A stretch of 64,000 bases of DNA from Herbaspirillum sp. RTI4 (GTDB lineage: Bacteria > Pseudomonadota > Gammaproteobacteria > Burkholderiales > Burkholderiaceae_D): NCBI RefSeq assembly GCF_034313965.1, contig NZ_JAVIWQ010000002.1, forward strand, positions 3,658,001 to 3,722,000, in the 5' to 3' direction. Positions 18,838 to 28,132 of the stretch are shown here, one piece after another (position 1 is the stretch's first letter; each line of letters begins with the position of its first letter). The position numbers and the translations under genes are program-made. The notes beneath the pieces are model-generated. The model saw only the letters and a program-made list of their open reading frames with translations. It was not told the origin of the DNA and did not search any database.

Positions 18838-21614
18838 AGAAACTCGACCGGCAAACCGGTTTGCACCAGCAACTCTGCCGGATAAGCGTGATGCCGATAG
18901 ATATCGTATTTGATGCCGTACGCAGTAATACTGGGATCGCCCGAAGGGGTGTTGCTGCCGTCCACTTTTATCCATTGGCTGTCACCCGGCGCAAGGTCTT
19001 CCCCAAAGGCCGTGACTAAGCCTTTCACGCTGAGCTTGTCGTTGTAGTCGCCCTGTACTTTGATCTGATAATGATTCGGGACGCGCTCAGGGATCAAAGG
19101 CATGGGAGCCGAAGAACCGAACGCCTCTTCCGACCCGACGGAAAGCACATCATTGACCGACAGCGTTAACTGATTTTTCCCTTCGCCGCGCAAATCAAAT
19201 ATTTCTATCGAATGCATGGTTTGCCCCCACGGCTGCCCCACCGAATTGAGGGCGGTCAGGTCGAGATCCACTCCCTTGGAGAGCTTGAGCGTGTCCAGCG
19301 ATTGATGGGATTCAAGATTGTCGGGGCCGCCATTAAGGATCAGTTCGTAATCGCCATAGTTACTGGCATTCACGTTAAACAAGGTAAACACGTTGGCGGT
19401 ATTGTCGCCGTAAGCCATGCAGGGCGTGCCTTTCACCGGCCGGATATCCGTCGCGTACAGAGGCGAGGGGGTTTCCGTGGTGTAGCTGACATTGGAGAGA
19501 TTGCCCGCGATATCTTCCATCTGAGCCACGACAACAGTGCCTTTTGCAAAAACAGCGGGCGGCAGCTCGCGCAAGGAAATAATTTCGTACTTCAGATCCT
19601 GTTCGGTCATGCTGTGCGTGACGAAACTCTTCGAGCCATTCGCCATCGTGAACCACACATTCAGGGTGTCGCCGACGGAGGGCATGCTGCCGGGATGGAA
19701 AATGCAATTGAGCATCTGGTGCGCGCTATCCAGTTTGAGAAAAAACAGATAACTGCTGCTGTTGTCCAGTTGCACCGGGTCAGACTTTGCCGGAAGGCTA
19801 TGCTGACCGAGCTGGTTGACGACTTGCGCCTGAATCGTTTTTCCCTGCGACAAGGGCTCATGCGTGGCATACACCCAATCAGTGCCCCTGACCTCGGCGG
19901 TGTGCCATTTCAAGCCGCCATCCAGACTGACTCTGAGTTTCTCGCCTTCCTGCAGACTGTTTTCCAATGCCCCGTAAATGACGCGCCGGTTCTGGATATC
20001 GGAAGTAATCCAATCGGATATGCCGTCCCGGCCCCGGCCGGTATCTCGGGTCATACCGGAAATGGTGACGGTGTGCTTCAGAAACTCATTCACCCAGGGC
20101 GACTCCATCGATTCGTTGCCAGCCACATCAATGACACTGACGCTCAGCACCACAGGAGTACTGGTGGTGTGCAGGAGATGTTTGGGTACCTCCGCCAGGT
20201 AAGCGCCGTTCTTGTCTATATCTGAAATCGTGAGCCGGAACTGGTTTTCGCCCCAGTTCACGCGCAAGGTATCGCCTTTTCCCAACTGACCCTCGCGCAG
20301 AGAAACAAGGAAGCTGCCGTTCTTGAAATCGATCTTGCTGATGACCGGCGCATCGTAAGCCTCGACATCCAGGGTGACGCCTTGCAAGTGCGGCGTACTG
20401 ATATTGCCGGCGGCGTCGATGACCCGGGTATGCATGGCCCAGCTTTCGTGATGTTCGGTCTGATCAACGGCACTCCAGGCGTGACTGCCCATCATTTGAA
20501 TGCCATCCCACGTCACGCCGTTATCAAAGCTGATCTGCACTCTTTCGTCGCTTGGCAAGACCTCGCTAATCCAGCCGTGGACGAGGCGTCCGGCCGTTTT
20601 GCTACCGCGATGGTTGGTGATGAAATCGCCCGCGATACCGGTGTCATGTTCCATCCCCACCGTTTGCGTGGTCGCCGTGGGATTGGTGTTATCGAAAACG
20701 ACATGCTGCATGGCCGGCGGGCTGGATTTGTTATCGGCATTGATGACCTTGGCGTGAATCACCCAGTTTTCCGCATGCTCGCTGGGATCGACAGCGCTCC
20801 AGACGGGCAAGGCACGCTCACTGCGCTGCCGGTCATTCACGGTAGCGGCAACCCATGTTGCGCCGTTATCGAAACTGACAACGATGCTTTCTCCGGCCGC
20901 CAGCGCGCCGCTGAGGCTGCCGTAGACGGTGCGACCCGCCGCGCCGTTGTTGGTCACGAAGCGCAGTCCGCCCGAGCTAAGACCCGTGTCGAGACTCATG
21001 CCGTCAATCGTTGCAATGACCTCGGGTGCGGCCGCCTCAACGACCAGCACATTGCCGCCATTGAGGTCGCCCGGATTGACGAGGACCGTGCCATTGCCGT
21101 TATAGCCGCCGCCGGAATGCGCCCCGCCGGAATAATCTTGCCCGTCGCCGCCGCCACCTCCGCCCCCACCTGCACCGGCAATGATTCCCGCCGTGGCCAG
21201 TCCGCCCAAAGCTAACAACACGGCGGAGCCGTTGCCGTCCTTGTCCTGATCGCCGCTGCTACTGCGGCCGTCCTTCATGCTGAGGATACCCGCCCTGCTC
21301 GCGCCAGCATCCCCCTCCCCTTTGCCGACGATTTCCTCGGAAGACGCCAGCGCCGTACCGACCGACTCGGTGAAACCCGGGTTAAGGCATTCGCTGGCCT
21401 CTTCGTCGTCATCGATTGAGCCCGGATATTTCTTTTTTTTGTATCCCGGAAGGGTCTTGCTCGTCGTGTGATCCGTTGATTGATTCACTGCTTGATTCGC
21501 TGCGTGGGCGGGGAGGATCAGACCAGCTTCAGGCGGTATGACAGCGGCAGCGACTACACCAGCGACCGGCAGACTTTTCGTAAAAACGCGTTTGTACCTT
21601 GTTGCTTGCAACAT
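18834..21614 (-). CDS. Large Ig-like-repeat surface adhesin, probable type I secretion substrate
   Basis: A 926-residue surface or biofilm protein. Ala/Val/Pro-rich N-terminus (about 1-45), an acidic low-complexity part, a Gly-rich hinge (eight Gly near 155), then three or four Ig-like modules, each with a DTG(I/L)..D(F/W)ITN motif and SFDNGVTW or similar. They resemble Bap/Lap-type bacterial Ig repeats. The C-terminal 200 residues (LDLTALNSVG..IEIFDLRGEGKNQLTLSVNDVLSV) match the end region of type I secreted adhesins. I start at the second ATG (21614) because AAAAAGG precedes it; an upstream ATG at 21662 adds 16 residues. The TolC-like gene overlaps its stop by 4 nt. Confidence 0.8.
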   Translation of the reverse strand: MLQATRYKRVFTKSLPVAGVVAAAVIPPEAGLILPAHAANQAVNQSTDHTTSKTLPGYKKKKYPGSIDDDEEASECLNPGFTESVGTALASSEEIVGKGEGDAGASRAGILSMKDGRSSSGDQDKDGNGSAVLLALGGLATAGIIAGAGGGGGGGGDGQDYSGGAHSGGGYNGNGTVLVNPGDLNGGNVLVVEAAAPEVIATIDGMSLDTGLSSGGLRFVTNNGAAGRTVYGSLSGALAAGESIVVSFDNGATWVAATVNDRQRSERALPVWSAVDPSEHAENWVIHAKVINADNKSSPPAMQHVVFDNTNPTATTQTVGMEHDTGIAGDFITNHRGSKTAGRLVHGWISEVLPSDERVQISFDNGVTWDGIQMMGSHAWSAVDQTEHHESWAMHTRVIDAAGNISTPHLQGVTLDVEAYDAPVISKIDFKNGSFLVSLREGQLGKGDTLRVNWGENQFRLTISDIDKNGAYLAEVPKHLLHTTSTPVVLSVSVIDVAGNESMESPWVNEFLKHTVTISGMTRDTGRGRDGISDWITSDIQNRRVIYGALENSLQEGEKLRVSLDGGLKWHTAEVRGTDWVYATHEPLSQGKTIQAQVVNQLGQHSLPAKSDPVQLDNSSSYLFFLKLDSAHQMLNCIFHPGSMPSVGDTLNVWFTMANGSKSFVTHSMTEQDLKYEIISLRELPPAVFAKGTVVVAQMEDIAGNLSNVSYTTETPSPLYATDIRPVKGTPCMAYGDNTANVFTLFNVNASNYGDYELILNGGPDNLESHQSLDTLKLSKGVDLDLTALNSVGQPWGQTMHSIEIFDLRGEGKNQLTLSVNDVLSVGSEEAFGSSAPMPLIPERVPNHYQIKVQGDYNDKLSVKGLVTAFGEDLAPGDSQWIKVDGSNTPSGDPSITAYGIKYDIYRHHAYPAELLVQTGLPVEFL

Positions 21615-22018
21615 GAGAAACCTTTTTGAAATACGTTGGACCGCCGCCGGGGAAGCGCGCATTCACGAAATTCAGTGGGCGAATCTGCGCTCGCCGAAGC
21701 TATCGGGCAAGGCATGCCCGTCCTCGATGCGACGATAGAAAGAAATTATTGAAAAATAGCAATTCCCGGCCACATAATCGATTAAGGCTGTTTTGCTCAC
21801 AATAGAAATGCTTCTAAAAATGACGCTGATTTTCCCCGCCGGCAATAGTGAAATCGGTATGTGACATAGCCCGATTGAGGACTTGCGGTCGCTAAGCTCA
21901 GGCGTGGTTTTTGATAGGAAATGGTTGAATCCTGCAAACAGGACAAAAAAAAAGACGTCCCCGATAGTGGCGGGAACGTCTTTTTTTGTGCGCTGAGCAA
22001 GCAGCCGGTAGCGGTTGC
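21615..22018. other. Intergenic region between the adhesin gene and ylqF
   Basis: About 400 bases. The left part is the leader and probable promoter region of the minus-strand adhesin gene, with an AT-rich stretch near 21739-21830. The right end holds the ylqF terminator. I see no gene or repeat. Confidence 0.6.
21945..21988 (-). terminator. Terminator of the ylqF gene
   Basis: AAAAAAAGACGT..CCC and GGG..ACGTCTTTTTTT form an imperfect stem of about 15 bp. A-tract and T-tract on the two sides make it usable in either direction; it lies 30 nt beyond the ylqF stop. Confidence 0.75.
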
Positions 22019-22960
22019 TTAACTGCGCGATCTGCCTTGCTCTTGCTCTTTCTCTTCCGCTTCCAACGCGGCGGCGGCCTCGCCGAGAGAAATATGCTCC
22101 TGATATGCCGCCAGCAGCGCCGCCCGGGTCGTGGGCGTTTCCAGACTGATGCGTCCGAGAGCGCCGGTACGGTAATCCTGCAACAGGACATGCGCGGCTT
22201 TTTCCAGATCCAGCTCACCGCCCTTGATGCGAAATCCGCGCCGTACGGCAATGGCTTCAATCACCGACACGCCGTCGCAGCCTTCGGTAGCAAAACTATA
22301 GCGCGCGCTAAGCAAGCGTCCGTAATGCACCAGCAGGTTATCGGCCAGAAAAGTGGCGACTTCTTCCTCGATCAGCGCGTTGGTACCGACCGCGTGGCTG
22401 GCAGCCAGCATCAGGCCGTCGGTAGGATGGGCAATTTTGGGCCACAGCATGCCGGGCGTGTCGATCAGCACCATGTCGTTACCCAGATACAAGCGCTGCT
22501 GGGTTTTGGTAACGGCCGGTTCGTCGCCGACCGCGGCTACGCGTTTTTTGAGCAGCGCGTTCATCAGCGTCGATTTACCGACGTTGGGAATACCCATGAT
22601 CATCATGCGCAGCGGTTTGAGGGCGCTGCCCCGATGCGGGGCGAGTTGCAGCGCCAGTTTCGGCACTTTGAGCACATCGCTGGGCTTTTTGCAGCTCAGT
22701 GCAACTGCATGCACATTTTTTTGCGCATTGTAAAAATCCAGCCAGGCTTTGGTGGCGACGGGATCGGCGAGGTCGCTCTTGTTGAGCAACTTGAGGCAAG
22801 GCCGCTGACGGTGCTTGCGTAACTGTTCGATCATCGGATTGCAACTGGCCTGCGGCAAACGCGCATCCAGTACTTCAATCACGATATCGACCTTTTCCAT
22901 GGCCTCGGCGGCGTTCCGGCGCGCCGCATTCATGTGACCTGGGAACCATTGTATAGACAT
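22019..22960 (-). CDS. ylqF: YlqF/RbgA-family ribosome-biogenesis GTPase
   Basis: A 313-residue circularly permuted GTPase that in its family assists late assembly of the 50S ribosomal subunit. The permuted motif order is visible: G4 NKSDLAD (about 60), then G1 GIPNVGKSTLMN (about 124) and G3 DTPGML (about 168). The start SIQWFPGHMNAARR is the YlqF signature. The C-terminal third is the RNA-binding region, ending in a charged Glu/Lys/Arg tail. It appears monocistronic, with its own terminator. Confidence 0.9.
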   Translation of the reverse strand: MSIQWFPGHMNAARRNAAEAMEKVDIVIEVLDARLPQASCNPMIEQLRKHRQRPCLKLLNKSDLADPVATKAWLDFYNAQKNVHAVALSCKKPSDVLKVPKLALQLAPHRGSALKPLRMMIMGIPNVGKSTLMNALLKKRVAAVGDEPAVTKTQQRLYLGNDMVLIDTPGMLWPKIAHPTDGLMLAASHAVGTNALIEEEVATFLADNLLVHYGRLLSARYSFATEGCDGVSVIEAIAVRRGFRIKGGELDLEKAAHVLLQDYRTGALGRISLETPTTRAALLAAYQEHISLGEAAAALEAEEKEQEQGRSRS

Positions 22961-23118
22961 CGATGTTTTTTCTTTTGCGCTGGCGAAGCCGCTATTTTAC
23001 GGCCTCGCGGGGAAATGCGGTCGGCAACTGCTGCTTCAGCCTTGATTTAAAAGAGATTTCCGCCGTTTTCAGGCGTTCTGGACACATTCTGGCTAGGTTG
23101 TGCTTACACAGCGGGGGT

Positions 23119-24060
23119 TCAATCGAGCTCGGCCAGCACCTTCAGATGGGCCACTACGCTGCGCCCCAGTGCGGACAGGGCATAGCCGCCTTCCAGGCAA
23201 CTGACGATGCGTCCCCGGGCGTATTGCCGCGCTACTGCCATGATTTGCTGCGTCATCCAGGCATAGTCGGCCTCGACCAGCCCCATCTGTCCCATGTCAT
23301 CTTCACGATGGGCGTCGAAACCGGCTGAGATGTAAATCAGTTGCGGGCGGAAGGCATGCAGCGCCGGCAGCCATTTCTCTTCCACCAGTTGCCGCACCGC
23401 CGCGCCGTTGGTATAGGCCGGCACCGGTACGTTGACGCTATGCGAGAGGCTGGCTTCCGCCCCGCAAAAAGGAAAGAAGGGGTGCTGGAAGAAGCTCACC
23501 ATCATGATCCGCTCTTCCTGCGCAAAGGCTTCCTGCGTGCCGTTGCCGTGATGCACATCGAAATCGATGATCGCTATCCGTTCCAGTCCATGCACTTCCA
23601 GCGCATGCCGGGCGGCGATGGCCACATTATTGAACAGGCAAAATCCCATCGGCGCCGAGGGGCGCGCATGGTGCCCGGGCGGGCGGATAGAGCAAAAGGC
23701 ATTGTCGATTTCACCGCTGATGACGGCGTCGGTGGCGGCAATGGCGGCGCCGGCGGCGTGCAATGCCGCCTGCCAGCTATGGGAATTGAGGAGGGTGTCG
23801 GCATCCAGCGGGTAATAGGTTTCGCCGCTGACGGCCAGACCTTCGACGTGATCCCTTACCAGCGCAATGGCGTTCGCGGTATGAATCCGGCGCAAGGCTT
23901 CAATGCTGGCCGGGGGCGCGATGCGCCGTTCTATATACGGGTCAATGCGGCTGGCAATGAGCTGGTCCTCAATCGCCTGCAGTCGGGCCGGGCTTTCGGG
24001 ATGCCAGTCGCCCATGTCATGTCGCTGACACTCTGGATGCGTGTAAAAGGCAGTAGTCAT
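23119..24060 (-). CDS. Histone-deacetylase-family (acetoin utilisation type) amidohydrolase
   Basis: A 313-residue zinc hydrolase of the arginase/deacetylase fold; bacterial relatives remove acetyl groups from acetylpolyamines or similar amides. Diagnostic motifs are RPPGHHARPSAPMGFCLFNN (about 128-147, with the tandem catalytic His), DFDVHHGNGTQEAF (zinc Asp and His, about 172) and SAGFDAHREDDMG (zinc Asp, about 262). Length equals the class II HDAC-like family. The natural substrate is unknown. It appears to be a single gene, divergent from the mltB-like gene. Confidence 0.9.
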   Translation of the reverse strand: MTTAFYTHPECQRHDMGDWHPESPARLQAIEDQLIASRIDPYIERRIAPPASIEALRRIHTANAIALVRDHVEGLAVSGETYYPLDADTLLNSHSWQAALHAAGAAIAATDAVISGEIDNAFCSIRPPGHHARPSAPMGFCLFNNVAIAARHALEVHGLERIAIIDFDVHHGNGTQEAFAQEERIMMVSFFQHPFFPFCGAEASLSHSVNVPVPAYTNGAAVRQLVEEKWLPALHAFRPQLIYISAGFDAHREDDMGQMGLVEADYAWMTQQIMAVARQYARGRIVSCLEGGYALSALGRSVVAHLKVLAELD

Positions 24061-24293
24061 CGGTGCGGGCGGTTCAATCGCTGTGTAAGGGGTGTCTCGG
24101 TCAAACCGATGGTGTTTTTATTGTGCTCGCTCAGTGTAACCGCTTTGGAGTTGCGCGGCATCGCCTCACAACCGGGTAGAGAAGGTGATGCGATATACTC
24201 GCGGCTGCCCACGTTACCTGACAATCCGCCGAATCCTTGTCGGCTTGCCAGTCCTATTCGCCCACCCACTCGCCCATTCTCCCCCTGCCCGAT

Positions 24294-25409
24294 ATGCCGA
24301 CTTTTTTCGCCTTGCGTTTGCCACGCCCCTTATTTTTTGCCGGACTCCTTGTTACTTTGTCTTTCAGCGCCGCACTACCGCCTCTGGCGCAAGCGGCGGC
24401 AAAGGATAAAACACGTCTGCCGCTGACGGAAACGCCGCCCGACGAGTTCGTCAGCTTCAGTCAGTGGAAAGCAGTCAACACCTTCATTGATGACATGGTC
24501 GCTAAAAACGGCTTTGACAAACAGGGTCTGCAAACGGTCTTTAACGATACCCGCCATATCAATGCGGCCTTGCAACTGGTCAAGCCTGCGGCATCCGGCA
24601 AACCCAAAAACTGGCAGGCGTATCGCGCCCGCTTTGTCGAGCCGGTGCGGATCAAGGCGGGCGCGGCCTTCTGGAGCAAATACGAGGCTGATCTGAACCG
24701 GGCAGAAGCCCAGTATGGTGTGCCGGCGGAAATTATCGTCGCCATTATTGGCGTGGAAACCGTCTATGGGCGCAATACCGGTAACTTCCGTGTGATGGAT
24801 GCGATTGCCACGCTGGCCTTCGATTATCCCGATGTCTCGAACCGCGAGGCACGCATGGTGTTTTTCAGAGGCGAGCTGGAACAGACCTTGCTGTTTGCCC
24901 GTGACGCCGGTATCGATCCGTTTTCTTTGCTGGGGTCGTATGCCGGTGCCATTGGCTGGCCCCAGTTCATGCCGGGCAGCATACGGCGCTATGCGGTGGA
25001 CTTCGATGGCGATGGTCACATCGATTTGCGCAATTCACCGGTCGATGCGATTGGTAGCGTCGCCCACTTCCTGCAAGAACACGGTTGGCAGCGCGCCCTG
25101 CCGACGGTGTTTCCGGCGGTGATGGGCCTGGCAAACGATGGCAGCAATCGCTGGCAGGAGCTGACCAATCAGGGGCTGGAGGCCAAATTCAGTCTGAGTG
25201 ACTTGAAACTGGCAGGGGTAACGCCGGGACTCGATGCGCCCGCCAACCTGAACTATGGTCTGATCGACTTGCAAAATGGTCTGGAGCCGACGGAGTACTG
25301 GCTGGCAACCACGAATTTCTTTGCCGTTACTTTTTATAACCGCAGTTATTTTTACGCCATGTCGGTTATTGATCTGGCGCAAGCGTTGCGGGCCGCTCAC
25401 GGTCTCTGA
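24294..25409 (+). CDS. mltB: Lytic murein transglycosylase B
   Basis: A 371-residue periplasmic enzyme that cuts the peptidoglycan glycan strand with 1,6-anhydro ends. The chosen ATG at 24294 opens a signal peptide (MPTFFALRLPRPLFF to LAQAAAKD). An in-frame start at 24237 would put 19 non-signal residues before it. The catalytic Glu lies in IIGVETVYGRNTGNF (about 148), and the motifs SYAGAIGWPQFMPGS and FDGDGHIDLRNSPVDAIGSVA are those of the SLT_2/MltB family. No lipobox Cys is seen, so it should be soluble. Confidence 0.9.
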   Translation: MPTFFALRLPRPLFFAGLLVTLSFSAALPPLAQAAAKDKTRLPLTETPPDEFVSFSQWKAVNTFIDDMVAKNGFDKQGLQTVFNDTRHINAALQLVKPAASGKPKNWQAYRARFVEPVRIKAGAAFWSKYEADLNRAEAQYGVPAEIIVAIIGVETVYGRNTGNFRVMDAIATLAFDYPDVSNREARMVFFRGELEQTLLFARDAGIDPFSLLGSYAGAIGWPQFMPGSIRRYAVDFDGDGHIDLRNSPVDAIGSVAHFLQEHGWQRALPTVFPAVMGLANDGSNRWQELTNQGLEAKFSLSDLKLAGVTPGLDAPANLNYGLIDLQNGLEPTEYWLATTNFFAVTFYNRSYFYAMSVIDLAQALRAAHGL

Positions 25410-25421
25410 ATAAGTATGGAG

Positions 25422-25575
25422 GGGGTTCGTCACCCTCCGCGTTGAGAACCTCTATCAGGCTTGGCTAACGGCGCAAGGGCGGGAGAAGAGATGCCGTCGT
25501 GCCTGAGAGGTCTACTGCCTCCGTCCTTGCCGTGCCGCAGCTTCAGCAGCCGCTCCCTTGCGCATGGTTTTTAAC
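25422..25575. other. Structured GC-rich intergenic segment, candidate RNA element
   Basis: Between mltB and the DUF1415 gene. It holds a local hairpin (GGAGGG with CCCTCC near 25424-25440), a long-range 9-bp pairing GCGCAAGGG (25471-25479) with CCCTTGCGC (25555-25563), and a competing pairing ACCTCTATCAGGC (25448-25460) with GCCTGAGAGGT (25501-25511). The two long-range helices cross, so they would be alternatives or a pseudoknot. No known riboswitch was recognised. It may be a leader of the DUF1415 gene or a small RNA. Confidence 0.4.
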
Positions 25576-25616
25576 CGCAAGGATTCTAATTAACGCCCTC
25601 ATGCTCCATCCCCCTC

Positions 25617-26180
25617 ATGAATACACAGTCCCCTGAATATGTCATCGCCCTCACTACCGCCTGGCTGGAGCAGATCGTCATCGGTTTGAATCTTTGCCCT
25701 TTCGCCAAATCGGTGCATTCAAAAGGGCAGATTCGTTATGTTGTGAGTAAGGCCACAACATCTGAAAAACTAGAAGAAGAGTTGAAGACTGAGTTAGAAA
25801 CATTAAATGTTGCTTCTTCAGAAATAATCGAGACTGTTTTACTCATACACCCTTATGTATTAATTAATTTTCTCGATTACAACGATTTTCTTTCTATTGC
25901 AGATGGATTAGTTTCGCAATGCGGTTTAGAAGGCATTCTTCAAATCGCCAGCTTTCATCCTGATTATCAATTTTCCAATACCTCCAGTACCGATATTGAA
26001 AACAATACGAATCGTTCCCCGTTTCCTATGCTGCATTTACTAAGAGAAGAGAGCATAGAGAGGGCAGTCAGGTCGATTCCCGATGCCGCTGATATTTTTG
26101 AAGTAAATATAACAACACTTCAAAAGTTGGGAATTGAGAAATTGGAACAAATACAAAAAAACCTGTTACGCAATATTTAA
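25617..26180 (+). CDS. DUF1415 family protein
   Basis: A 187-residue cytoplasmic protein of unknown function. The start region (ALTTAWLEQIVIGLNLCPFAKSV, about 12-34), IHPYVLINFLDYNDFL, and HPDYQF followed by NRSPFPMLHLLREESIERA match DUF1415, including the conserved Cys-Pro-Phe near residue 28. Base composition changes inside the gene: the first 100 nt are as GC-rich as the neighbours, while the remaining 450 nt are strongly AT-rich, continuing into the next intergenic region. The reading frame is intact. Confidence 0.85.
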   Translation: MNTQSPEYVIALTTAWLEQIVIGLNLCPFAKSVHSKGQIRYVVSKATTSEKLEEELKTELETLNVASSEIIETVLLIHPYVLINFLDYNDFLSIADGLVSQCGLEGILQIASFHPDYQFSNTSSTDIENNTNRSPFPMLHLLREESIERAVRSIPDAADIFEVNITTLQKLGIEKLEQIQKNLLRNI

Positions 26181-26488
26181 AATTAGAAAATTTCCTGTTA
26201 AGATGCATTAATAGTTCGAGATGTTTTATTGAAATTATTTCTTTCATGCCATGGAAAAGGTAATAAATAAAATTGCAATTAATAAACTCACTCGGACTAT
26301 CCCTTTGCAAGACCATTAAAAAATTTATCCAGCAGCAAAAATAAAGGCGCAAAGCCTGTTTTCGCACTAAAAATGTAGGGTGCTTAGGTTTAAAAATGGG
26401 TAGGGATTGCGTACCGAACAGTATTTTCCAATGCGCAATTTTTATCTGTCCGTAGGGGGGGGCTAATGAAAACCAAGGGGCGGGAACT
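26181..26488. other. AT-rich intergenic region before the HTH gene
   Basis: About 310 bases continuing the AT-rich composition of the DUF1415 gene. No gene, hairpin terminator or repeat stands out. A run of GGGGGGG lies at 26454-26462, about 25 nt before the next start. Confidence 0.5.
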
Positions 26489-26854
26489 ATGAATACAAAT
26501 ACAACTACACACACTATTGTTAATAGCATAGTGCCTGACAACCGGGAGGCACTACTGGTCGCACCGGCCAGTTACGATCCTAATCATCTGCTGGATGCAT
26601 TGCTCAAGAAATTGCATTTGAAAAACGATGCGGCTTTATCGCGTGCGCTGGAAGTGGCGCCACCGGTGATCAGTAAAATACGGCACCGCAGACTTCCTGT
26701 CGGTGCCTCTTTATTAATCAGAATGCACGAAGTCAGCGACCTGTCCATCCGCGAACTACGCGCTCTCATGGGCGATCGTCGTGAGAAATTCCGGATCAGC
26801 GACAAGCAGTTCAAACCAAAGCCTGTCCCGCCAGTACAATTACTGCAGAGTTGA
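26489..26854 (+). CDS. Small helix-turn-helix protein of unknown role
   Basis: A 121-residue protein. Residues about 30-95 look like a Cro/phage-type helix-turn-helix: LLDALLKKLHLKNDAALSRAL, then APPVISKIRHRRLPV as the recognition helix, then LSIRELRALMG. The N-terminus is Thr/Asn-rich and the C-terminus basic and Pro-rich. It probably binds DNA. The gene is back to normal GC content after the AT-rich stretch. A strong terminator follows 47 nt downstream. I cannot name targets. Confidence 0.6.
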   Translation: MNTNTTTHTIVNSIVPDNREALLVAPASYDPNHLLDALLKKLHLKNDAALSRALEVAPPVISKIRHRRLPVGASLLIRMHEVSDLSIRELRALMGDRREKFRISDKQFKPKPVPPVQLLQS

Positions 26855-26901
26855 GGGAAGCCAATAGCGTTTAAACGCTACTGCATTCCTTTTGCAAGAA
26901 G

Positions 26902-26942
26902 TGCCGCTGCAGCCTCATCTGGGGCTACAGCGGCATTTTTTA
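26902..26942 (+). terminator. Terminator after the HTH gene
   Basis: TGCCGCTGCAGCC pairs with GGGCTACAGCGGCA (one mismatch) around a short loop, followed by TTTTTTATT. It lies between convergent genes and ends the plus-strand transcript. Confidence 0.88.
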
Positions 26943-26958
26943 TTGCCGGTGACGAATG

Positions 26959-27861
26959 TCAGGCCGGAAACACACCCGTCGATAAGTAACGATCGCCACG
27001 ATCACAAACGATAAATGCGATCGTGGCATTTTCCACTTGCTGCGCAATGCGCAGCGCAACTTCACAAGCGCCTGCGGCAGAAATGCCACAGAAAATGCCC
27101 TCTTCTATCGCTAGCCGGCGCGCCAGATGCTCTGCGCTGGCCTGGCTGACATATTCGATCTGATCGACGCGTGATTTATCGTAAATCTTCGGCAGATAGG
27201 CTTCCGGCCATTTACGGATACCGGGAATCTGCGATCCCTCTTCGGGCTGCGCGCCAATAATCTGAATCGCCTGATTTTGCTCTTTCAAATAGCGCGATAC
27301 GCCCATGATCGTGCCGGTAGTCCCCATTGCGCTGACGAAATGGGTAATGCGTCCTTCGGTGTCGCGCCATAACTCCGGCCCGGTGGTTTCATAGTGCGCC
27401 AGCGAATTATCGGAATTACTAAACTGATCCAGGATTATGCCCTGCCCTTCCCTTTGCATTTGTTCGGCCAGGTCGCGGGCATATTCCATGCCGCCGCTTT
27501 TCGGCGTCAATACGATTTTGGCACCATACGCTGCCATGCTTTGTCGCCGCTCTTCGCTCAGATTTTCCGGCATCAGCAGAATCATCTTGTAGCCGCGCAT
27601 GGAGGCCACCATCGCCAGCGCAATGCCGGTATTGCCGCTGGTAGCTTCGATCAGCGTGTCGCCCGGCTTGATATCGCCGCGCTCTTCGGCCTTGCGTATC
27701 ATCGACAGCGCGGGTCTGTCCTTGACCGAGCCGGCCGGATTGTTGCCTTCCAGCTTGCCGAGGATGACATTGTTGCGGCGCACCGCCTCTTCCCCGCCAA
27801 GTTTGCGCAATTGGATGAGGGGAGTATTGCCGATGGTGTCTTCAATGGTCAGATAGGGCAT
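26959..27861 (-). CDS. cysM: Cysteine synthase B (O-acetylserine sulfhydrylase B)
   Basis: A 300-residue PLP enzyme making cysteine from O-acetylserine and sulfide or thiosulfate. The PLP lysine lies in NNPAGSVKDRPAL (about 46), the phosphate-binding loop is EATSGNTGIA, and the substrate motif AMGTTGTIMGVSRYL is present. The length of about 300 and the extended GAQPEEGSQIPGIRKWPEAYLP segment indicate CysM rather than CysK. I chose the ATG at 27861 (MPYLTIEDTIGN), which matches the family start; an upstream ATG at 27903 adds 14 unlikely residues. Confidence 0.93.
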   Translation of the reverse strand: MPYLTIEDTIGNTPLIQLRKLGGEEAVRRNNVILGKLEGNNPAGSVKDRPALSMIRKAEERGDIKPGDTLIEATSGNTGIALAMVASMRGYKMILLMPENLSEERRQSMAAYGAKIVLTPKSGGMEYARDLAEQMQREGQGIILDQFSNSDNSLAHYETTGPELWRDTEGRITHFVSAMGTTGTIMGVSRYLKEQNQAIQIIGAQPEEGSQIPGIRKWPEAYLPKIYDKSRVDQIEYVSQASAEHLARRLAIEEGIFCGISAAGACEVALRIAQQVENATIAFIVCDRGDRYLSTGVFPA

Positions 27862-28048
27862 GGTGTCTGGAGGCTCGCCTGGGAATCTTGATAGGAGGTG
27901 CATTTTAATCCGTATGCCGACCCTGCGTATGTCCTGCTAGCGACAGGATTTTCATATGGATATGACGAATCCAGCTATGGAATGTTTTTTATTGCTGCCA
28001 CAGCCGTCCTGTCGGGCAAAATGCGGCGAACCGGAGGTGGATTGGCCA

Positions 28049-28088
28049 ATAAAAAATCCCGAAAGTGGATGTCCGACTTTCGGGATTC
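28049..28088 (-). terminator. Terminator of the comEA-like gene
   Basis: AATCCCGAAAGT and ACTTTCGGGATT form a perfect 12-bp stem with a 9-nt loop. The T-run is on the minus strand, 45 nt beyond the stop of the comEA-like gene. Confidence 0.88.
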
Positions 28089-28132
28089 AGTTCAGATAAA
28101 GGGGCTTAGCTGAAAACGACGACTCTTTATTG

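Noticed and set aside
25440..25570. Glycine riboswitch on the minus strand, suggested by CTCTCAGGCA
   Set aside because: The conserved AAAGGAC that should follow and the upstream GCCGAAGG core are missing, and no glycine gene lies on that strand.
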